Origin: Myxococcales bacterium
GTDB lineage: Bacteria > Myxococcota > Myxococcia > Myxococcales > Myxococcaceae
Length of the DNA stretch: 41,597 nt
Assembly: GCA_030681895.1 (NCBI GenBank)
Contig: JAUXRI010000198.1
Span: forward strand, 1 to 41,597
Reading direction: 5' to 3'
Position numbers and translations under genes: made by a program. The notes below the pieces were generated by a model. The model saw nothing but the letters and a program-made list of their open reading frames with translations, made no database searches and was not told the origin of the DNA. Below, in pieces: positions 15,508 through 23,849 of the stretch; within the stretch, counting starts at the first letter, position 1, and each line of letters opens with the position of its first letter.

Positions 15508-16587
15508 TCAGTGCAACCCGGAGTACGTCGGCTCGACCTTCAACACCTCGGCCTTGATCGCCTCGTCGTCCTTGATGTCGGCGCCGAGCAGCAGCCAGTC
15601 GAGCTTCAGCGTGCGCCCACCCGCGGCCGTCTTCACCCGCTTCGCCTGTTCCTCACGGCGCGCCTTCATCTCTTTCATCAACGCCTGCAGGCCCTGCTTC
15701 GCCTGTGCGTCCTTCGCGAGCTTGAGGCGCTCGTCGAGTGACTTGAGCTGATTGTCGAGGTTCTGGAGCAGCTCGACGTCGCGGGCCGACTCGTTGAGAT
15801 CGGAGAACGGCCCGGTGCCTTTCGCCAGGGTCAGCTCGAGCTTCGCCACCGACTGCCCGCGCTGGCCCGAGGCGAGCAGGAACGTGTCCTTCACGCGCTG
15901 CGGAGGCACCGTGCCGCGGAATTCACCCGACTGGATCACCACGTCGACCGAGCCCGACAGCGCGTCGGCCAGGGCCATCGACTCTTCGTAGCCAGCCGTG
16001 TCGATGACGATCGTGAGGTCTCGCGCGGGCAGCTTGCCGAGCTCTGCTTTGAGGGCCCCGAGCGTGGCCGTCCCGACGAGGCCCGGAGCGCCTGGAACGG
16101 GACCAAAGCCAGAGGCCACCAGCACGGCGATCTTCACGCCTCCCTGATCGATCACCGCCGAGCGCGCGAAGGCAGGCTTGCCGTTGAGCTCCAGGTTCGT
16201 CGAGACGAGCTGCACGCCGGCCTTCTTCGCTTCGGTGGTGAGGAAGCCAGCGCCGGCCACGAGATCGCGAAGGCCGACCGCGAACAGCTTCGTGCCCAGC
16301 ACACCCATCGTCGAGAGCACGAGGCGCGCGCGACGCTCGTCGTCTTCGGTCGGCCGGGCGCCGGGACTCACGCGGAACAGCGCGTTGCCCGAGTCGAGCA
16401 CGAGCACGTTGCCCGTCAGCCCATTCAGCACCGTCTTGCGTCTGGCGAGACCGCCAGAGGGGTTGGCTCGTCAACCACAGGGGGCGACTTCGCCCCCGAC
16501 GTCTCCCTGGTACGCGATGGTGATCGCCTTCGGCGGCGCTGCGAAGACCGGAAGCGCGAGCGTGAGCGACAGCGCCAGGAGCTTCAC
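15508..16587 (-). CDS. UshA-like selenoprotein with in-frame UGA (Sec39)
   Basis: Reading from GTG 16587 gives a signal peptide (VKLLALSLTLALPVFAAPP), then ITIAYQGDVGGEVAPCG, an in-frame TGA at codon 39, and RANPSGGLARRKTVLNG in the same frame, ending at 15508 after 359 residues. Relatives of the UshA/5'-nucleotidase-like group have PCGC followed by GGLARR here, so the TGA replaces the second Cys of CGC. A SECIS-like hairpin follows. The classical metal-ligand motifs are degenerate (DSGNALF instead of a DxGD motif; no NHE box), so nucleotidase activity is doubtful. The last 80 residues are a Lys/Ala-rich helical region and a final strand. The GTG overlaps the cpoB stop (GTGA), so the two are co-translated. 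Without Sec decoding only a fragment from GTG 16431 would be called, lacking the export signal. Confidence 0.85.
16441..16458 (-). promoter_or_regulatory. Bacterial SECIS-like hairpin
   Basis: On the minus strand TCTGGCG-GTCT-CGCCAGA forms a perfect 7-bp stem; with the top pair open, the loop region reads GGUCUC. The GGUCU begins exactly 18 nt after the UGA. From memory, the E. coli fdhF SECIS also has GGUCU as its apical loop 18 nt after UGA. The bulged U of the E. coli stem is not seen here. SelB binding is inferred from the loop and its position. Confidence 0.8.
16471..16473 (-). other. In-frame UGA read as selenocysteine
   Basis: The minus-strand codons are TGT GGT TGA (Cys37, Gly38, Sec39). 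The TGA lies in the family's CGC motif, and both flanks stay in one frame with matching protein homology. This is the usual signature of a Cys-to-Sec replacement rather than a random stop. Confidence 0.83.
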
Positions 16588-17390
16588 TTCTTGCCACCCT
16601 TGGGCGCCGGCTTCTTCTCGAGCTCGGCCAGGCGCGTCTTCGCGAGCTTCGCCTGCTCGCTCTTCGCGTACTGCTTCATCAGCTCGTTCAGCGCGAGCTT
16701 GGCCTCGTCCATCATCTTCAGCTCTTTGAAGCAGTCGGAGGAGCGGAGGTACGCCATCGGCGCCGACTTCGACTTCGGGTGCTCCTGAATCACCTTGCCG
16801 TACTCGTAGAGCGCCTCACGGCACTTCGCCTCGAGGAAGTGCACCTCGCCCAAACCGAAGTGCGCCTCGCCGACCTGCTCGTCGCGCGGCCACTTCTTGA
16901 AGAACTCGGCGTAGAGCTTCTTCGCGAGATCGTTCTCTCCTGCTTTCGCTTTGTCGTCGGCGAGCTTGAGGAAGTCCTTCGGATCGTCGGGCTTCTTGAG
17001 CTCTTCCTTCTTCGGCTCGTCAGGCTTCGTCGGCGACGCGGGCCCCGACTTCTCGGCCGCGGCCACCTTCGCCTCGAGCTCGGTGATCTTGAACTGGTAG
17101 CTCTCCATCTGCCCGCGCAGCGTGGCGACGTCTTGAATCGCGCTGTCGACCTTCACCCCGATGTTGGCGCCGGTGGTGCGCGAGGCCTGGTCGAGCTGCT
17201 CGAGCGCCGTCTTCAGCTGCGACGTCGTCTCGTCGAGCTTGCCCTGGGTCTCGGAGAGCGTGGCTTTGAGCTTCTTGTTGTCGTCGGCCAACTTGTCGAC
17301 GCGGGTCTCGAGCAGCTGACCTCGATCGGCCGGGAAGAAGCAGGCAGGGAATACGACGGAGAGTGAGAGCAGCACGAAGGAGCGACGCAT
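16584..17390 (-). CDS. cpoB: CpoB/YbgF-like cell-division coordinator, lipoprotein form
   Basis: This is a Tol-Pal-associated protein of 268 residues. From the ATG at 17390 it has a signal ending in a lipobox-like PAC (LSLSVVFPACFFP), a long coiled coil (residues 25-100, LETRVDKLADDNKKLKATLSE and onward), a Pro/Lys-rich linker, and C-terminal tetratricopeptide repeats (residues 130-250) with AHFGLGEVHFLEAKCREALYEY. This order of coiled coil then TPR is that of CpoB/YbgF, which links outer-membrane constriction to peptidoglycan synthesis. The classical protein is periplasmic and soluble, so a lipid anchor is a variation. The frame is open to 17963, but that upstream part has no signal and looks non-coding. 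No tol or pal gene is in the window. It is co-translated with the UshA-like gene. Confidence 0.75.
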   Translation of the reverse strand: MRRSFVLLSLSVVFPACFFPADRGQLLETRVDKLADDNKKLKATLSETQGKLDETTSQLKTALEQLDQASRTTGANIGVKVDSAIQDVATLRGQMESYQFKITELEAKVAAAEKSGPASPTKPDEPKKEELKKPDDPKDFLKLADDKAKAGENDLAKKLYAEFFKKWPRDEQVGEAHFGLGEVHFLEAKCREALYEYGKVIQEHPKSKSAPMAYLRSSDCFKELKMMDEAKLALNELMKQYAKSEQAKLAKTRLAELEKKPAPKGGKK

Positions 17391-17628
17391 CGGGCGGCAC
17401 CATATGCACAGAGCGCTGGGCACCAGAGAAGAAACCTCCCGAGGGGCCGGCCAGTGGTGAAGACGGCGGGTCGACGGCAGCCACGCAGGAGGGAGTGCCC
17501 GCGCGCACTGCATCTGACCAACACCTCGCACTGACCGGCCCACTCGAAATTGGAATGGGTCGCTCTTGCTTCGGTGCTGGAACGAGGACCGCGCGCAGGT
17601 CATTCCCGCGCGGGTTCTCCATCGTCGG

Positions 17629-17650
17629 CGCCCCTCCGAACGGAGAGGCG
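17629..17650 (-). terminator. Hairpin after the M36 protease gene, no T-run
   Basis: On the minus strand CGCCTCTCCG and CGGAGGGGCG can form up to 10 pairs with one U.G pair (the innermost pair opens for the loop). It begins about 10 bases after the protease stop at 17660. There is no T-run on this strand. It may protect or end the protease mRNA. The rest of the gap 17391-17659, which must hold the cpoB promoter, shows nothing I can name. Confidence 0.35.
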
Positions 17651-17659
17651 TCTCTTTCA

Positions 17660-20600
17660 TCAGGCGCGGCGACGTCGGCGAAGGCCGAACAGGGCGCCGA
17701 GGCCGGCGAGCGCGAGTACGTCGGCTCCGGTCGAGCAGCCCACGCAGCCCGTCGGCGTCTTGCCGAGCGAGTCGCCGAGCACCTTGAGGCCGCCGTCGCG
17801 AACGATCACCTCGACCCGCGCAGGCACGGAGTCGGACTGGCCGTCGTTTGCGACCACCTCGAGCACCAGCGTGACGTCGCCGTTCACGGGCGGCGTGGTG
17901 AAACGCACGGTGTCGCTCGTCGCGTCGCGCAGCTCCATCGTCGGGCCTGATACCTGCGTCCACGTGAAGGAGACGGCGTCCCCCTGGGGATCGATCGCGG
18001 TAGCGGTCACACTCGAGGCCGTCTCCTCTGGCACCTCGACGCTCGCCGGCGCCATCACCACTGGCGCGGAGCTCGAGTCGACGACCGTGACGGTCATGCG
18101 CGCAGGCATCGACTCGAGGGCACCATCGGTGGCGACGACGTCGAAGACCAGGTCGGTGGTGCGCTCGACCTCGGGCGCGGTGAAGTCACCGGTGCTGATG
18201 TCGACCATCGGCCCTTCGCGCTGCACGAAGACGACGCGCACGGCGTCGCCGTCGGGGTCGGTGCCGCTGCCGGTGAGGAAAACTGCGTCACCCTCTTTCA
18301 CGCGAACGTTCGTCGGCGGGTTGAGCGTCGGCGCGCGGTTGTTCGAGCAGGTGTTCGGGTCGGGCGCGATGCTGGTGAAGGGCAGCTGCGTGAGGCCGGT
18401 GAAGACGATGTCGTCGACCTCCCAGCCCTTGGCGGCCGCGGCGTCATCGGAGCCGATGCGGAAGCGCACCCGCACCATCTGGTTCGCGTACATGGTGCCC
18501 AGCTCGACTCGTTCGGTGTTGAAGGTCGGGTAGTTGGGGCTCTGGCCGACGTAGCCACGACGCCCACGCAGCGGGTTCGAGGTCTGCGCGGGCAGCGCGC
18601 CCGTGTAACCCGGCATGGCGGTGCCGCCGAGATCGGTCCAGGTGCGCCCGTCGGCCGAGATCTCGAGCACGGCGCCGTCGAAGAAGTTCGTCGCGTCCTT
18701 CTCGAAGTCGAAGCGGTGCTTGAAGCTCATCGTGAAGGGGCCAGGGCCCACCGAGAGCGGCGGCGACACGAGGAAGGTGTCTGCAGGCGACGACGGGTTC
18801 GGACCGAACCAGTAGTGCGAGGTGGCCGTCGCCTGCGCGATGCGCCAGTCGCTGCCGGTGTTGCCGTTGGGATCGTTGCCGGTCGTCCAGCGAGACATGG
18901 GCGCCTCGACGTCGTCGGTCGCGGTGCCGTTGGGCCGCGTGTTGCTGTTGATGCGGGTGCGGAACTCCCTCGTCACCGGGCCGGGCGTCGCGAGCGAGGC
19001 GTCGTTGGCCGAGGCGTTCACCACCACGCCCTGGAAGCCGCGGACGCCGCGCAGCGTGACGGGAATACGGACGGTCGCCGTGCCGAAGGGCTGCGTCGTC
19101 GGGAGCATCGCGGTGGGGCCCTGCGGGAAGGTGAGGCCGGGTGACATCGTCGAGAGCGACACCGACGTGGCCGTCAACGCACCAACGCCGACGTTTTTCA
19201 CGGTGACGGTCGCCATGCCCACCTCATCGGTGTCGAGCACGCCGTCCATGTCGCAGCTGGTGGTCGAGTCGTCGATGGTCAGCTCGGTGATGGTGAGCGC
19301 GTTGCCCACCACGAAGCTCTCGATGGCGGGCCGGTTGTCGGGAGCGTCGCGATCGGGCGCGCGCGCCTCCATGCCGAGGCCACGACGCGCGAACGCGGCC
19401 CAGAAGAGCGCGAAGTCTTGCGGATCCCTCGCGACGGCGGCGGCGAGCAATGCGTCGCGCGCGTCGATGAAGGTCGGCATCATCGGGGTGAGTTTGTAGG
19501 CAGCGACGAGGTACCGGAGCATCCGGTCCTGGGCCTGATCGAACGTGAGCCGGGGCGTGTCGCGGAGCAGCGCGACGTACGCCTCCCACAACATGGTGGC
19601 CCACACTTCACCGGTGGAGTGCACCTCGGCGTTGAACGAGCCGTCGAGCCCGTTCGCGGTCGGCAGCTGCGGCAGCGGAATGCCCCGCTGGATGTGTTTG
19701 AAGGTCAGCCCGTTCTTCGTGAAGTCGACCGAGTACGGCACGCGGCGCACGCCGTAGTAGTGGCCCTGCGCTGAGGTCGCCGCCGTGGTGTAGCCACCAA
19801 CTGCCCACGTCCCCATCCAGTTCGCGTTCGACGGCACGTTGATGTCGTCGGCGCGCACCATCATCAGCAGCGCGTGGAAGTCGGACCAGCCCTCGCCCAT
19901 GCCCGACGACTGCCGCGCCGAGAGGCCGTTGCCGTCGCCGATGAGGCGGTTCGAGATGTAGTGGCCCCACTCGTGCGCGATGATCGCGTTGTCGAGCGTG
20001 CCGTCGCGATCGATCGTCGCCTGCCGGAACATCGTGACCGAGATCGGCGTCGCGGCGGCGTTGATGGCCGTGCGCAAGGTGGCTCCGACCGTGCGCGTGA
20101 GCGACATCGCAGGGATCAGCGTGTCGGGCATCGGCGTGCCGACGAGCTCGAGCGGCCGGCCGAACATCGAGGTGTCGACGATGATCACGCCGACCGCGCC
20201 GTTCATCTGGGCGATCTGCACCTTGTCGACGAAGGTACACAGCCCACGATCGACCATGGCGATCTTGCCCATCACGCTCACCGTGAAGTTCGGCTGGCAG
20301 CCATCGTTCACGGTGCCGCCCATGCCCGAGGGATCGCCGTCGTTCACCGCGACGATGTCAGCCGTGACGGTGAACTGCTGCGGGCCGAACTGCGCACCGT
20401 TCGCCGAGACGTTCGTGCCGTTGTAGGTGATGCGCTCGGTCGAGGTGCCGGTGAAGACGTACATCTGCATGCGCGGGCGCGCGCCGTCGCTCGGCGTCGA
20501 CATGTTCGCGTTCGAGGTGCCCGAGTTGTCCTGGCCCTCGGCGTTGATGGGATCGTTGCCGATGCCGCCACGACCGAGGTTCGAGAGCTGCGCGTTCCCG

Positions 20601-21895
20601 GCCGCCTCGTCGAAGCCGCGGTCGTAGTACCAGTCGTGCATGAAGTTGATGTCGTAGAAGAGTTGCGTCGCGGCAGCCATGCGCTGCGAGTCGTTCGCGT
20701 ACGGGTTCTGGAGCGGATCGTAGATGCGATCGAACGCGATACCGCCGTCAGGGTCTCCGTTCGGCGTCGGCGCCACGTCACCGGTGCCGAAGCCGTTGGG
20801 CCGCGCGACGTCGATGTACGCGAAGGTGTTGTTGCCCTCGGTGCGCGTCGCGTTCGCCGGCAGCCACGGGTCCATCGTGCTGATGGGGCCGTAGTCGCGC
20901 GTCACCAGCTCGGGCGCCACGTACGGCGGCTGGTAGCCATTGGGCGAGCCGGCCGGGTGCGGCGTGGGCACGTTGCCCGAGGGCCCGTCGAGCGGCAGCC
21001 CGATGCCCGTCGTCTCGGCCCACACGCGGAAGCTGGCGTCGGCGGTGAGGTTCTTCTCGTACAGCAGCTGGCCGTCACGCGCCGAGATGACGAACGAGTG
21101 GTAGCGCGAGTCGGTCTCGCCTTCGTTGAGCTCGACCTCGACGTAGTACCCGGGCTCCAGCCCCTCGGGGAGCGGGAACCAGACCTGCCGCGCGCGGACC
21201 GGCGTGGGCTCGTCGTTCAGCTGCCACAGCTGGTAGCCGTCTTGAAAAGCGATCGGGCGCAGCGCCGAGGTCTCGACGCCCTGCCCCGTCATCGTGCTCA
21301 CCGCAGCCGCCGCCGCCGTCGAGGGCCGCAGCGAAAACGCGCCGAGCCGCTTCGTCTCGGGCGTCAGGTAGCCGGAGATCGCCACCACGACGTAGTCCTT
21401 CGTCATCGCGACCTTCACCTCGTCACGGAACACCCGCACGCCGGCGACGTCTTGCTGGAAGATCGCGATCACCGCGCCCTCGTCGTTGAGCTGGTGCAGC
21501 TGCGTCAGCCGCGCGTCGGCCCACGTCGCCCGGTCTGCACGGTAGAGTTCGGCGTGCGTGAAGAGCGTTCGTCGTGCCACCTGCTCCGCGGTCAGCCCTT
21601 GATCGCGAGGCGTGCGCGCACCGGGCGTCGGCTGACCGACCCAGAAGAACGTGGGCACGCCGAGCCGCGGCTCGCTCGACGACATCATCCCGTTCATCAG
21701 CGCAGCGCGCGCCGCAGGAGACAGCCCCTCCGGCCCAGCCACCGCTCGCACCTCACGGCTGCGAAGGAAGGCGTCGTCACCAGGCGCAGCCTGCGCGGCG
21801 GTCCACGAGACGAGGCATCCGAGGCTCAGCGACAGTCGATTGGCGAGGAGAGCGTTCACGGGCCGCGAATTACCGACATGCGCTTCACATTTCAA
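17660..21895 (-). CDS. Secreted M36 (fungalysin) metalloprotease with MYXO-CTERM tail
   Basis: This is a large zinc protease of about 1,411 residues. It begins with a signal-like hydrophobic stretch (LSLSLGCLVSWTAAQA) and a propeptide (about 50-280). The M36 catalytic core carries HEWGHYISN, with two zinc ligands and the catalytic Glu, and then GMGEGWSDF with the third ligand. A PA domain (GKIAMVDRGLCTFVDKV) is inserted before the active site. After the core come a beta-sandwich domain (CDMDGVLDTDEVG), a jelly-roll or MAM-like domain ending in GWEVDDIVFTGL, and two PKD-like domains. The tail is CVGCSTGADVLALAGLGALFGLRRRRR, a MYXO-CTERM sorting signal (Cys-rich, membrane span, Arg cluster) for surface anchoring and processing. 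The start may be the GTG at 21859 instead. It probably degrades protein in predatory or saprophytic feeding. Confidence 0.9.
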   Translation of the reverse strand: MKCEAHVGNSRPVNALLANRLSLSLGCLVSWTAAQAAPGDDAFLRSREVRAVAGPEGLSPAARAALMNGMMSSSEPRLGVPTFFWVGQPTPGARTPRDQGLTAEQVARRTLFTHAELYRADRATWADARLTQLHQLNDEGAVIAIFQQDVAGVRVFRDEVKVAMTKDYVVVAISGYLTPETKRLGAFSLRPSTAAAAAVSTMTGQGVETSALRPIAFQDGYQLWQLNDEPTPVRARQVWFPLPEGLEPGYYVEVELNEGETDSRYHSFVISARDGQLLYEKNLTADASFRVWAETTGIGLPLDGPSGNVPTPHPAGSPNGYQPPYVAPELVTRDYGPISTMDPWLPANATRTEGNNTFAYIDVARPNGFGTGDVAPTPNGDPDGGIAFDRIYDPLQNPYANDSQRMAAATQLFYDINFMHDWYYDRGFDEAAGNAQLSNLGRGGIGNDPINAEGQDNSGTSNANMSTPSDGARPRMQMYVFTGTSTERITYNGTNVSANGAQFGPQQFTVTADIVAVNDGDPSGMGGTVNDGCQPNFTVSVMGKIAMVDRGLCTFVDKVQIAQMNGAVGVIIVDTSMFGRPLELVGTPMPDTLIPAMSLTRTVGATLRTAINAAATPISVTMFRQATIDRDGTLDNAIIAHEWGHYISNRLIGDGNGLSARQSSGMGEGWSDFHALLMMVRADDINVPSNANWMGTWAVGGYTTAATSAQGHYYGVRRVPYSVDFTKNGLTFKHIQRGIPLPQLPTANGLDGSFNAEVHSTGEVWATMLWEAYVALLRDTPRLTFDQAQDRMLRYLVAAYKLTPMMPTFIDARDALLAAAVARDPQDFALFWAAFARRGLGMEARAPDRDAPDNRPAIESFVVGNALTITELTIDDSTTSCDMDGVLDTDEVGMATVTVKNVGVGALTATSVSLSTMSPGLTFPQGPTAMLPTTQPFGTATVRIPVTLRGVRGFQGVVVNASANDASLATPGPVTREFRTRINSNTRPNGTATDDVEAPMSRWTTGNDPNGNTGSDWRIAQATATSHYWFGPNPSSPADTFLVSPPLSVGPGPFTMSFKHRFDFEKDATNFFDGAVLEISADGRTWTDLGGTAMPGYTGALPAQTSNPLRGRRGYVGQSPNYPTFNTERVELGTMYANQMVRVRFRIGSDDAAAAKGWEVDDIVFTGLTQLPFTSIAPDPNTCSNNRAPTLNPPTNVRVKEGDAVFLTGSGTDPDGDAVRVVFVQREGPMVDISTGDFTAPEVERTTDLVFDVVATDGALESMPARMTVTVVDSSSAPVVMAPASVEVPEETASSVTATAIDPQGDAVSFTWTQVSGPTMELRDATSDTVRFTTPPVNGDVTLVLEVVANDGQSDSVPARVEVIVRDGGLKVLGDSLGKTPTGCVGCSTGADVLALAGLGALFGLRRRRRA

Positions 21896-22044
21896 GCCGC
21901 AGACTCAATTATTTCATGGCCTTGCATGACCATTTTCTGCCGACAGAGAAATAGCAGCGGGGCGCGACTGTCATGGTGCGACAAGGTAGGTGCGCTCAAA
22001 AACCGGCACCTTGCCGCAAGGCGGGTGGCAGACGGAGCCTCGAC

Positions 22045-22944
22045 ATGTCGGACCAGGTAGGACACCGCACTGCGTTCGAGACCGCCATCGACGCCGCTCC
22101 CGATGAGGCGAACGGCTACGCGGTGCTGGGCGATTGGCTCTCGCAGCAGGGCGATCCGCGCGGTGAGTTGATCGCGCTTCAGCGGCTCAGCGAGCTCGAT
22201 CGCCGGCAACGAGAACGTGTGAAGGCGTTGCTCTACGAGCCTTCGATTCGGTGTCTCGCGGGGCCACTCGCGCAGTGGCGCTGGGGCTTCGTGCATACGG
22301 CGACGCTGGTGCGACCGGCGGGCCCCGGAGCGTCGGAGCGCATCGATCTCGCAAGGCTCCTCGCCCACCCGTCGCTTCGTTTTCTGCGCGCGCTCACCCT
22401 CGGACAGGAGCCGCTCTTCGAGGCGCTCGACGCGCTGGCCGCCGCAGCGCCGCGCGTGCTGGCTTCGCTCACGCTCTATTCTCCGCGCGTCCTCGAGCTC
22501 TCGCGCGTGCCGTCGACGCTCCCGTCGCTCACGCAGCTCCACCTCTCGGTGCCTGAGATCACTGGAGCACTCGGCGTGATGCCGCGACTCGACTCGATGA
22601 CCCTCTCGTTCCTGTCGTGGGACGCGACGACCGCGCGTGGGCTCTTCGACGCGAATGAACGGAGGCTCACGACGCTCAAGCTCGTGGTGGCAGGCGCGCT
22701 CGAGGTGGAGCCGCTCGACGCGGTGCTCGCCCTGCCCCGGCTCGAACACCTGACGCTGGAGGCCTCGGAGATGGGTGTCGACGCGATCGAGGCGATCGCC
22801 GGGAGCGACGCGATGAACCGCCTGGTGACGCTCGATCTCTCGCGCAGCGGCCTGTCGGAGCGCGGCGCGAAGCGGTTGTTGCAGGTGGCGCGTCAGCTGC
22901 CCCGACTGTCGAGCCTCGTGCTCGGTGACTCGGCGGATCCGTGA
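22045..22944 (+). CDS. TIGR02996 repeat-companion domain protein with LRR-like repeats
   Basis: This is a 299-residue protein whose first 60 residues (FETAIDAAPDEANGYAVLGDW, then GDPRGELIALQ) match the TIGR02996 repeat-companion domain. The rest shows leucine-rich-repeat-like strands (LTQLHLSVPEI, LEHLTLEASEM, LVTLDLSRSGLSERG). The ATG at 22045 has GGAG 7 bases upstream, so the longer frame from 21973 is not used. It shares domain plan with the protein at 14458-15441 but diverges in the repeats. It is transcribed away from the M36 gene. Just after its stop lie eroded copies of a sequence related to codons near its own 3' end. Function is unknown; protein binding is likely. Confidence 0.78.
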   Translation: MSDQVGHRTAFETAIDAAPDEANGYAVLGDWLSQQGDPRGELIALQRLSELDRRQRERVKALLYEPSIRCLAGPLAQWRWGFVHTATLVRPAGPGASERIDLARLLAHPSLRFLRALTLGQEPLFEALDALAAAAPRVLASLTLYSPRVLELSRVPSTLPSLTQLHLSVPEITGALGVMPRLDSMTLSFLSWDATTARGLFDANERRLTTLKLVVAGALEVEPLDAVLALPRLEHLTLEASEMGVDAIEAIAGSDAMNRLVTLDLSRSGLSERGAKRLLQVARQLPRLSSLVLGDSADP

Positions 22945-23113
22945 GCGTGGCGGGCTCGCGTCGACGCGATCGCCGGAGCGAAGCAGCGCACGATGCTCCA
23001 TGACGCCGCGCACCCGTGAGCGTTGCGCATCGAGATGGCCGTCGACGCGATCGCCGGCAGCGAAGCAGCGCACGATGCTCCGTGAAGCGCGCACCCGTGA
23101 TCGTCGGCTATCG
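22939..23113 (+). repeat. Eroded tandem repeat (about 80-bp period) after the TIGR02996 gene
   Basis: Two full units and a partial third begin at CCGTGA (22939, 23014 and 23094). Both full units contain GTCGACGCGATCGCCGG (22960 and 23041) followed by AGCGAAGCAGCGCACGATGC. The first CCGTGA includes the stop codon of the upstream gene. A related stretch occurs inside that gene at 22777-22815, where it encodes VDAIEAIAGSDAM. The gap 22945-23145 therefore looks like decayed copies of the gene's own repeat. Confidence 0.65.
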
Positions 23114-23145
23114 ATTTCAGGCGAAGAACGCGCGAAGACCGCCCC

Positions 23146-23766
23146 GTGCGGACGTCGACCCTGCTGGCGCTGATGTGGCTCTCGGGCTGTCGCACGGTCG
23201 CGGCTGGCGTCGTCGAGCGCGCTGATGCCCTGCTGGCGGACTACCGGAACCGCACCCCGCCGACGTGGGAGGCACCCGCGGACTCGGCGCCTCCACCGTG
23301 GGCGCCTGGCCAGTTCACCGTCTACTCCCGTGCCTCGGAGGGCCGCGTGGTGCTGGAGCGGGTGGCGCTTCGCCGGGGGCGCGGCGACGACGTGCGCGTG
23401 GCGGTCGATCGACTCGGAGGCGGTGAGCAGCTGCGCGTGCACCTGACGCTCGCGCGCCAACCCGCGGGGCGTGAAGAGCTCGCGGCGCTCGTGCTCGAGG
23501 CGTGGGTGACGCGCGGCGAGGGCCCTGAGATCCACACGCTCGGCGCGGCGCCGGCCGACGTGCTCTCGCTCGCGGCTGACCTGCTGATCTCGCCGCCGCA
23601 GGACAGCGCATCTGAGACGATCGTGGTGCCAGCCGGGCGCTTCGAGGGTTGCGTCGGCGGTGCCCACGCGCTCGTGCCGATCTCCGGAGTCGTGCGTCAA
23701 CGCCCAGGCGGCGACCTGCGAGAGCTGCTCGAGTTCGGCGACGACAATGGCGGCGCGCTGTTCTGA
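23146..23766 (+). CDS. Small lipoprotein of unknown function
   Basis: The 206-residue product begins VRTSTLLALMWLSGC, a short basic n-region, a hydrophobic stretch and an LSGC lipobox, so it is a predicted lipoprotein. The mature part has a Pro-rich segment (TPPTWEAPADSAPPPWAPG) followed by a beta-rich region with FTVYSRASEGRVVLERVAL and a C-terminal part ending FGDDNGGALF. I recognise no family. The start is a GTG with only weak ribosome-binding sequence. Codon use is GC3-rich like its neighbours. It converges on cheR, with a degraded duplication in the junction. Confidence 0.6.
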   Translation: MRTSTLLALMWLSGCRTVAAGVVERADALLADYRNRTPPTWEAPADSAPPPWAPGQFTVYSRASEGRVVLERVALRRGRGDDVRVAVDRLGGGEQLRVHLTLARQPAGREELAALVLEAWVTRGEGPEIHTLGAAPADVLSLAADLLISPPQDSASETIVVPAGRFEGCVGGAHALVPISGVVRQRPGGDLRELLEFGDDNGGALF

Positions 23767-23830
23767 TGGTCGTCAGTCGCCCGGTGTCCAGGAAGAACGG
23801 CGTGGCGTGACCGAGCAATGAGCGCGTGGC
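23752..23830. repeat. Degraded duplicate of the lipoprotein/cheR junction
   Basis: The end of the lipoprotein gene (GCGCGCTGTTCTGA, near 23752-23765) recurs as GGTGCGCTGTTCTGA at 23830-23844. GGTCGTCAGTCGCCCGGTG followed by AAGAACGGCGT (23768-23802) recurs at 23887-23920, inside the cheR 3' end. On the minus strand the extra copy encodes HATPFFLDTGRLTT, against RATPFFLNTERLTT in real CheR. So the convergent junction was duplicated in tandem and one copy has decayed. Confidence 0.7.
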
Positions 23831-23849
23831 GGTGCGCTGTTCTGACCGC

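Noticed and set aside
15508..16587. Reading the TGA at 16471 as a nonsense mutation in a pseudogene
   Set aside because: The frame is intact on both sides, the TGA falls on a conserved Cys position, and a SECIS-like hairpin lies at the right distance. A decayed gene would not be expected to show all three. Sequencing error remains possible.
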